Of a DNA stretch of 12,536 nucleotides, positions 8,806 through 12,536 are shown piece after piece. How positions within the stretch are numbered: position 1 is the first letter of the stretch; the number at the start of each line of letters is the position of its first letter. Origin of the DNA: an uncultured Muribaculaceae bacterium (GTDB lineage Bacteria > Bacteroidota > Bacteroidia > Bacteroidales > Muribaculaceae); NCBI GenBank assembly GCA_910584495.1, contig CAJUAR010000075.1, forward strand, positions 1-12,536, written 5' to 3'. Under the pieces are notes generated by a model, which made no database searches, was not told the DNA's origin, and saw only the letters and a list, made by a program, of their open reading frames with translations. Position numbers and translations under genes: made by a program.

Positions 8806-9843
8806 ATGACAGACGACAGCGACGACCAGTTCGACATAAGGCATACCGACAGTCCGACAGGCTCGGAAGCCGAATATGAAAAAGCCCTGCGACCCGACCG
8901 CTTCCAATCGTTCAACGGTCAGGAAAAAATCATAGAAAACCTCCGCGTCTTTGTCAAGGCGGCGCGTCTGCGCTCCGAGGCTCTGGACCACATATTGCTT
9001 TTCGGCCCTCCGGGACTTGGAAAGACCACTCTTGCCGGTATTGTGGCCAACGAACTTGGCGTTGGTTTCAAAGTAACATCCGGCCCCGTGCTCGACAAGC
9101 CCGGCGACCTTGCCGGCATCCTCACCTCCCTGCAGGAAAACGATGTGCTCTTTATCGACGAAATCCACCGTCTGAGCCCCGTGGTTGAAGAATATCTCTA
9201 CTCGGCCATGGAGGACTACCGCATCGACATTATGATTGACAAAGGTCCCGGTGCACGAAGCGTGCAGCTGTCGCTTGCACCTTTCACCCTTGTGGGGGCC
9301 ACTACTCGCAGCGGTCTGCTCACATCGCCGCTACGTGCCCGTTTCGGCATCAAATGCCACCTGGAGTACTACGATCACCAGGTGCTGGCACGCATTGTCA
9401 AACGTTCGGCGCAGATGCTTGCCGTGCCCATCAGCAATGATGCCGCCGACGAGATTGCCATGCGCAGCCGTGGAACGCCTCGTATTGCCAATGCGCTGTT
9501 GCGCCGTGTGCGCGACTTTGCCCAGGTCAAAGGCAGCGGAAACATCGATGTCAACATTGCACGCTATGCCCTCGAAGCCCTCAACATCGACCGTTACGGT
9601 CTCGACGAAATCGACAACAAGATACTCCGTACCATCATACAGAAGTTCAAGGGCGGACCGGTGGGGCTCACAACCATTGCCACAGCACTTGGTGAAGACC
9701 CCGGAACTATAGAGGAAGTCTACGAACCGTTCCTTATCAAAGAAGGTTTTATCAAGCGCACCCCTCGCGGCCGCGAAGTGACACAGCTCGCCTACGAACA
9801 TCTGGGAGCCTCCCGCATCGACGATTTCGGCCTCTTCGGATGA
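8806..9843 (+). CDS. ruvB: Holliday junction branch-migration helicase RuvB
   Basis: 345-residue AAA+ motor that, with RuvA, drives branch migration of Holliday junctions during recombinational repair. Walker A is GPPGLGKTT (67-75), Walker B is FIDEIHR (116-122), and the sensor 1 segment is GATTRSGLL (164-172). The arginine-finger region RARFGIK follows, then the sensor 2 helix RGTPRIANALLRRVRDFA starting at R222. A C-terminal winged helix ends in FGLFG. Length is normal for the family. It follows the GT9 gene by 3 nt and is probably co-transcribed with it; the pairing looks positional rather than functional. The hairpin array starts 5-7 nt after its stop, so the 3' end of its mRNA would carry those structures. 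Confidence 0.97.
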   Translation: MTDDSDDQFDIRHTDSPTGSEAEYEKALRPDRFQSFNGQEKIIENLRVFVKAARLRSEALDHILLFGPPGLGKTTLAGIVANELGVGFKVTSGPVLDKPGDLAGILTSLQENDVLFIDEIHRLSPVVEEYLYSAMEDYRIDIMIDKGPGARSVQLSLAPFTLVGATTRSGLLTSPLRARFGIKCHLEYYDHQVLARIVKRSAQMLAVPISNDAADEIAMRSRGTPRIANALLRRVRDFAQVKGSGNIDVNIARYALEALNIDRYGLDEIDNKILRTIIQKFKGGPVGLTTIATALGEDPGTIEEVYEPFLIKEGFIKRTPRGREVTQLAYEHLGASRIDDFGLFG

Positions 9844-9848
9844 GACAG

Positions 9849-9993
9849 AATGGAGGTTATGTTTTTTTCTGGCGAAAAAAACGGGTTATGGGCCTGCCGG
9901 CCCTGGTTATGTCGGCTGCGCCGACGGGTTATTTTTGGCATTCGGACAGGGACATGTCGGCTGCGCCGACGGGTTATTTGGGCCTTTGGCCCA
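9849..9993 (+). repeat. Left hairpin array with GGGTTAT linkers
   Basis: Successive perfect hairpins follow the outer end: GTTTTTTTC/GAAAAAAAC with loop TGGC (9861-9882), GGGCC/GGCCC with loop TGCC (9890-9903), GTCGGC/GCCGAC with loop TGC (9911-9925), the same again (9956-9970), and TGGGCC/GGCCCA with loop TTT (9979-9993). Linkers are GGTTATG or GGGTTAT at 9855, 9883, 9905, 9926 and 9971. The copy before the 9956 hairpin reads GGGACATG, a degenerate form. Stem sequences differ between units while pairing is kept. Confidence 0.85.
9909..9979 (+). repeat. 26-bp exact direct repeat inside the left array
   Basis: Positions 9909-9934 and 9954-9979 are identical over 26 bases, with starts 45 nt apart. 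Each copy contains one GTCGGC-TGC-GCCGAC hairpin and the following GGGTTATTT. The exact identity points to a recent duplication of one array unit. Confidence 0.9.
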
Positions 9994-10009
9994 TTTTTCT
10001 ACCGATTAT

Positions 10010-10032
10010 TAATAATAAAATATTTATTATTA
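10010..10032. promoter_or_regulatory. AT-only palindrome upstream of the S23 gene
   Basis: TAATAATAAA (10010-10019) and TTTATTATTA (10023-10032) are perfect reverse complements around a 3-nt spacer, ATA. The palindrome ends 28 nt before the S23 gene ATG. It could be an operator, part of an AT-rich promoter or simply structure; no clean -7 box is visible here. Confidence 0.5.
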
Positions 10033-10060
10033 CAGAAAACTATAGAAGAGAGTCAGAGTT

Positions 10061-10465
10061 ATGGAACAGTACTTTTCGTTTGAAAAGCTAAAAGTGTATC
10101 AAGATGCAAGGGTTTTGGTGGCAGACATTTATGCACTTACAGCAACTTTTCCACATCATCAAATCTATGGTCTGACTTCTCAGCTCCAGCGTTCGATAGT
10201 TTCTGTACCATCAAATATAGCCGAAGGCAGCGGACGCTTTTCCGTTAAAGAAAAGGTACACTTCTTAGAGATAGCCTACGGCTCACTGATGGAGGCATAC
10301 TGCCAGATACAGATAGCAGGTGATATCGGCTATATTCCCTCAGAGGAAGTCACAAACCTGAAACGTCGTATGTTCAAACTTTCTACCTTAATCAACAATC
10401 TAAGCAAAGGAATAAGAGATAAAGAAATCAACACAAAATCAAAAACGGACAATTATCCGTTTTAA
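10061..10465 (+). CDS. Four-helix-bundle protein, S23 / 23S rRNA intervening-sequence family
   Basis: 134-residue small helical protein of the family first known from open reading frames in 23S rRNA intervening sequences (PF05635/TIGR02436 type). Family hallmarks: FEKLKVYQDA near the N-terminus, YGLTSQLQRS (36-45), VPSNIAEGSGR (49-59) and FLEIAYGSLMEA (68-79). Members are basic helical bundles that form oligomers; the related Avd protein of diversity-generating retroelements binds nucleic acid and reverse transcriptase. Here the gene is not inside rRNA but stands alone between ruvB and uvrC, framed by inverted hairpin arrays. At about 40% GC, with a lysine- and asparagine-rich tail, it differs clearly from neighbouring genes, which suggests separate origin. 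The start ATG 10061 is preceded by the purine-rich AGAAGAGAG. Its biochemical function is not known to me; binding of the flanking hairpins is a hypothesis. Confidence 0.88.
   Translation: MEQYFSFEKLKVYQDARVLVADIYALTATFPHHQIYGLTSQLQRSIVSVPSNIAEGSGRFSVKEKVHFLEIAYGSLMEAYCQIQIAGDIGYIPSEEVTNLKRRMFKLSTLINNLSKGIRDKEINTKSKTDNYPF
10442..10463. terminator. Possible terminator-like hairpin over the S23 stop codon
   Basis: AAAACGGA (10442-10449) and TCCGTTTT (10456-10463) are perfect reverse complements with loop CAATTA. The second arm runs into the TAA stop. Only four base pairs in the core are G/C-rich and the T-run is four long, so termination would be weak; symmetry would allow action in both directions. 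Confidence 0.35.
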
Positions 10466-10478
10466 GATATGACTAATG

Positions 10479-10569
10479 TGGCGGAAGCCAATAACCCGCC
10501 GGCGGAAGCCGGCATAACCCGTGGCCGAAGGCCACATAACCCGTTTGCGAAGCAAACATAAGCTCCATT
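10479..10569 (-). repeat. Right hairpin array with ATAACCC linkers, inverted relative to the left array
   Basis: In + strand order the hairpins are TGGC/GCCA with loop GGAA (10479-10490), GCCGGC/GCCGGC with loop GGAA (10498-10513), GTGGCC/GGCCAC with loop GAA (10521-10535) and GTTTGC/GCAAAC with loop GAA (10543-10557). Linkers ATAACCC lie at 10491, 10514 and 10536. The outer end is ATAAGCTCCA (10558-10567). Read on the - strand this is the same design as the left array: GGGTTAT followed by a palindromic stem. Confidence 0.85.
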
Positions 10570-10575
10570 ATGTAA

Positions 10576-12405
10576 ATGAAGTACGACAAAAGTGAAGCGT
10601 TAAAGGAAAAGATTTCGATTCTGCCATCTACTCCGGGTGTTTACACGTATTACGACAAGGAGGGGACAGTGATTTATGTGGGCAAGGCCAAGAACCTCAA
10701 ACGCCGAGTGTCGTCCTACTTCAACCGCACACACGACGTGCTGCGTACCAATCTGCTTGTGCGCAACATAGCCGACATGAGCTATGTTGTGGTGCCAACC
10801 GAGCAAGATGCGCTCAATCTGGAGAACTCCATGATCAAGGAGTACAAGCCACGCTACAACGTGCTCCTAAAAGACGACAAGTCATATCCATGGATTGTGG
10901 TGACAAACGAGATGTATCCGCGGGTCTACCTCACACGGCAGCACGTACGCGACGGCTCCAGATACTATGGGCCATATACAAACGTGTCCGTAGCCCGAAC
11001 TGTGCTGGAGCTTATCTCAGAACTATATCCCATTCGCACTTGCCGTCTCCCCATCACCCCCGACTATCTTGCCAAGGGCAAAGGGCGCCTGTGCCTGCAG
11101 TACCACATCAAGAAATGCCGCGGATGCTGCACAGGGGCCATCGACCAAAAAACCTACGGGCAATACATCGACCGCATACGCCAGATTCTACGCGGCGAGA
11201 CACACGAACTGATGGAATATCTGCGTAGCGAGATGGAGCGTCTCAGCCAGGAACTGCGCTTCGAGGAAGCCCAGGAACTGAAAATGAGCTACAAGCTGCT
11301 AGAGAACTACCGCAGCCGCAGTGTGATTGTGAGCCAGACCATTGCCGATGTCGATGTGTTCGGATTCGACGATGACGGCGGCCGCGATGTATATGTCAAC
11401 TACATGCACGTGCGCCGGGGTGCCGTGGTGCGAAGCGTCACCCTGCGATACAAACGGTCGCTCGAAGAGTCTCGCGCCCAGATTTTAGGCTATGCCATGG
11501 AAGAGATACGCAACGACCTGGGGGTGAAATACGAAGAAATTATCGTAGCCGAGGCTCCTGAAGTGGAGATGACCGACGTTACCTTCACAATTCCCAAACG
11601 AGGTGACAAAGCCAAGCTACTGGAGGTCAGCGAGAAAAACGCACGGCAGAACCGTCTCGACGACCTCAAGCACCTCGAACGCCACAACCCCGAAGAGCAC
11701 ACCGAACGACTTCTTCAACGCATACAGAGCGACTTCAGGCTGCCCGAACTTCCGAGACACATCGAATGCTTCGACAACTCCAACATCCAGGGCACCAACC
11801 CCGTAGCCTCGTGCGTGGTGTTTCGCAACGGCAAGCCTTACAAAAGCGACTACCGCCATTTCAACATCAAGACCGTTGTAGGCCCCGACGATTTCGCATC
11901 GATGAAAGAGGTGCTCACACGCCGCTATTCACGCATGATGCAGGAAGGCACACCGCTGCCGCAGCTCATAGTGGTGGACGGCGGCAAGGGACAGCTCAGT
12001 GCTGCTGTCGAAGCTCTCGACGACATGGGACTTCGAGGCGTGATTTCCGTAGTGGGTATTGCCAAGCGTCTTGAAGAAATCTACTTTCCCGGCGACAGCG
12101 TGCCCCTATACATCGACAAAAACTCCGAGACGCTGCGGGTGGTGCAGCAGCTGCGCGACGAAGCCCACCGCTTCGGCATCACACACCACCGCAACCGCCG
12201 AAGCAAGAGCGCATTGGTCAGCGAACTCGACCAAATCAAAGGCATCGGCACAAAGACAGCCGAAACCTTGCTCCAACATTTCAAAAGCGTGAAACGCATC
12301 CGCGAGGCCTCTCCCGACCAAATCGAAGCCCTCATAGGACCGGCAAAAACAAAACTTCTCCTTCAAGGTCTGGACCCTGAACAAACAGAACTATTGCCGG
12401 GTTAG
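10576..12405 (+). CDS. uvrC: Excinuclease ABC subunit C (UvrC)
   Basis: 609-residue nuclease that makes both incisions in nucleotide excision repair after UvrAB has found the lesion. The GIY-YIG domain for the 3' cut has GVY (21-23) and YVG (34-36) followed by KAKNLKRR. Cysteines C156, C173, C181 and C185 give the C-x7-C-x3-C pattern associated with the reported UvrC iron-sulfur cluster. The UVR motif for UvrB contact lies around RFEEAQELK, near 230-240. The RNase H-like domain for the 5' cut has D400 (CFDNSN), D468 (VVDGGKGQL) and H531 (DEAHRF). Tandem helix-hairpin-helix motifs begin at IKGIGTKTAETLL. All key parts are intact. The ATG at 10576 is only 6 nt from the hairpin element, so the leader of any transcript from upstream would contain the right array. 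Confidence 0.97.
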   Translation: MKYDKSEALKEKISILPSTPGVYTYYDKEGTVIYVGKAKNLKRRVSSYFNRTHDVLRTNLLVRNIADMSYVVVPTEQDALNLENSMIKEYKPRYNVLLKDDKSYPWIVVTNEMYPRVYLTRQHVRDGSRYYGPYTNVSVARTVLELISELYPIRTCRLPITPDYLAKGKGRLCLQYHIKKCRGCCTGAIDQKTYGQYIDRIRQILRGETHELMEYLRSEMERLSQELRFEEAQELKMSYKLLENYRSRSVIVSQTIADVDVFGFDDDGGRDVYVNYMHVRRGAVVRSVTLRYKRSLEESRAQILGYAMEEIRNDLGVKYEEIIVAEAPEVEMTDVTFTIPKRGDKAKLLEVSEKNARQNRLDDLKHLERHNPEEHTERLLQRIQSDFRLPELPRHIECFDNSNIQGTNPVASCVVFRNGKPYKSDYRHFNIKTVVGPDDFASMKEVLTRRYSRMMQEGTPLPQLIVVDGGKGQLSAAVEALDDMGLRGVISVVGIAKRLEEIYFPGDSVPLYIDKNSETLRVVQQLRDEAHRFGITHHRNRRSKSALVSELDQIKGIGTKTAETLLQHFKSVKRIREASPDQIEALIGPAKTKLLLQGLDPEQTELLPG

Positions 12406-12424
12406 TTTTTTTGTTGTATTTTTG
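12394..12424 (+). promoter_or_regulatory. Bacteroidetes-type promoter for the downstream lipoprotein gene
   Basis: TTG (12394-12396) as the -33 element and TATTTTTG (12417-12424) as the -7 box are separated by 20 nt, a good fit to the Bacteroidetes consensus. The -33 part lies within the last codons of uvrC. Predicted transcription start is near 12430, about 18 nt before the next ATG. Confidence 0.7.
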
Positions 12425-12447
12425 CACAATGAAGCATCGCTTATGCC

Positions 12448-12536
12448 ATGAAAAGACTAATCTACATTATTATTGTCATCATCCCATCTTTGACAGTTGG
12501 ATGTGCTTATATGAAGATTTACAGCGGGTTAGGTGG
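12448..12536 (+). CDS. Probable lipoprotein, N-terminal fragment
   Basis: 29 codons are visible before the window ends. They form a type II signal peptide: MKR, a strongly hydrophobic run (LIYIIIVIIPSL), then TVG-Cys19, followed by AYMKIYSGLG. The lipobox is slightly off consensus because of Thr at -3. A well-formed promoter just upstream and the gap after uvrC support a real gene. The mature domain is outside the window, so no function can be given. An alternative ATG at 12429 is in another frame and has no signal-peptide character. Confidence 0.65.
   Translation, partial: MKRLIYIIIVIIPSLTVGCAYMKIYSGLG

Larger units (their letters stand above)
9849..10569. mobile_element. Putative compact element: S23-family gene between inverted hairpin arrays
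   Basis: Block of about 720 bp. It is bounded by AATGGAGGTTATG (9849-9861) and the inverted copy CATAAGCTCCATT (10557-10569), 13 bp with one mismatch. Inside each end runs an array of short hairpins separated by GGGTTAT on the left, read on the + strand, and ATAACCC on the right. In the centre is one gene for a four-helix-bundle S23-type protein. That gene is about 40% GC by hand count (161 of 405), well below its neighbours. The block lies 5 nt from the ruvB stop and 6 nt from the uvrC start. I see no transposase, recombinase or convincing target-site duplication. Mobility is therefore inference from symmetry, composition and placement. Confidence 0.5.

Noticed and set aside
8089..9168. 359-codon ORF on the - strand
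   Set aside because: It runs antisense across the GT9 and ruvB genes, both firmly identified. It is an effect of biased codon use in GC-rich genes.
9861..9882. Left-most hairpin as an intrinsic terminator for ruvB
   Set aside because: Its stem is almost only A/T and the T-run is on the 5' arm, with A bases on the 3' arm. That is not a terminator layout for the + strand.
9840..10091. 83-codon ORF across the left array (and a 77-codon ORF in another frame)
   Set aside because: It overlaps the ruvB end and the S23 start. Its coding content is just translated repeats (AAPTGY twice), and no family resemblance is seen.
9849..10569. CRISPR-like alternation of constant and variable segments in the hairpin arrays
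   Set aside because: The constant part is only 7-9 nt, the variable parts are self-complementary stems of about 14-22 nt, and no cas gene is present. This is a hairpin array, not CRISPR.
9844..10575. Target-site duplication around the putative element
   Set aside because: The flanks (ending GACAG on the left, beginning ATGTAA on the right) share no convincing direct repeat.
12400..12416. T-rich stretch after the uvrC stop as a terminator
   Set aside because: No G/C-rich stem precedes the T-run. The stretch fits better as spacer of the downstream promoter.

Overview
The window looks like a chromosomal segment of a Bacteroidales bacterium, possibly Muribaculaceae or a relative. Reasons: a Sus-type glycan-utilisation gene end, a SusB-like GH97 enzyme, a lipoprotein with an acidic tail after its lipid cysteine, a DUF4254 gene beside a GT9 glycosyltransferase, and two good matches to the Bacteroidetes -7 promoter box (TATTTTTG). 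Most genes sampled are roughly 55-60% GC. All recognised genes are on the + strand.

Region 1 (1-4575) is the 3' end of a polysaccharide utilisation locus. It holds a 5'-truncated SusE/SusF-like glycan-binding protein, a GH27-family lipoprotein hydrolase and a SusB-type GH97 alpha-glucosidase. The genes are tightly spaced (7-nt gap, then a TAATG overlap), and the operon is closed by a strong intrinsic terminator. The GH97 keeps the catalytic and calcium-binding glutamates of inverting SusB. The GH27 lacks the usual alpha-galactosidase signature. Together they suggest an alpha-glucan target, perhaps dextran or isomalto-oligosaccharides, with surface binding and cutting followed by periplasmic release of glucose. 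The SusC/SusD genes would lie upstream of the window.

Region 2 (about 4600-9843) is housekeeping and envelope: a class A penicillin-binding protein with its own promoter, then DUF4254, a GT9 heptosyltransferase-like enzyme overlapping it by 14 nt, and ruvB 3 nt further on.

Region 3 (9849-10569) is the most unusual part. An AT-rich gene for a four-helix-bundle S23/23S-rRNA-IVS-type protein sits between two inverted arrays of short hairpins joined by a conserved GGGTTAT linker. The outer ends form a 13-bp imperfect inverted repeat. The block fits tightly between the ruvB stop and the uvrC start and looks like a compact inserted element, similar in logic to REP/RAYT systems but with no transposase visible.

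Region 4 (10576-12536) is uvrC, complete with its GIY-YIG, UVR, RNase H-like and helix-hairpin-helix parts, followed by a promoter and the first 29 codons of a probable lipoprotein cut off by the window edge.
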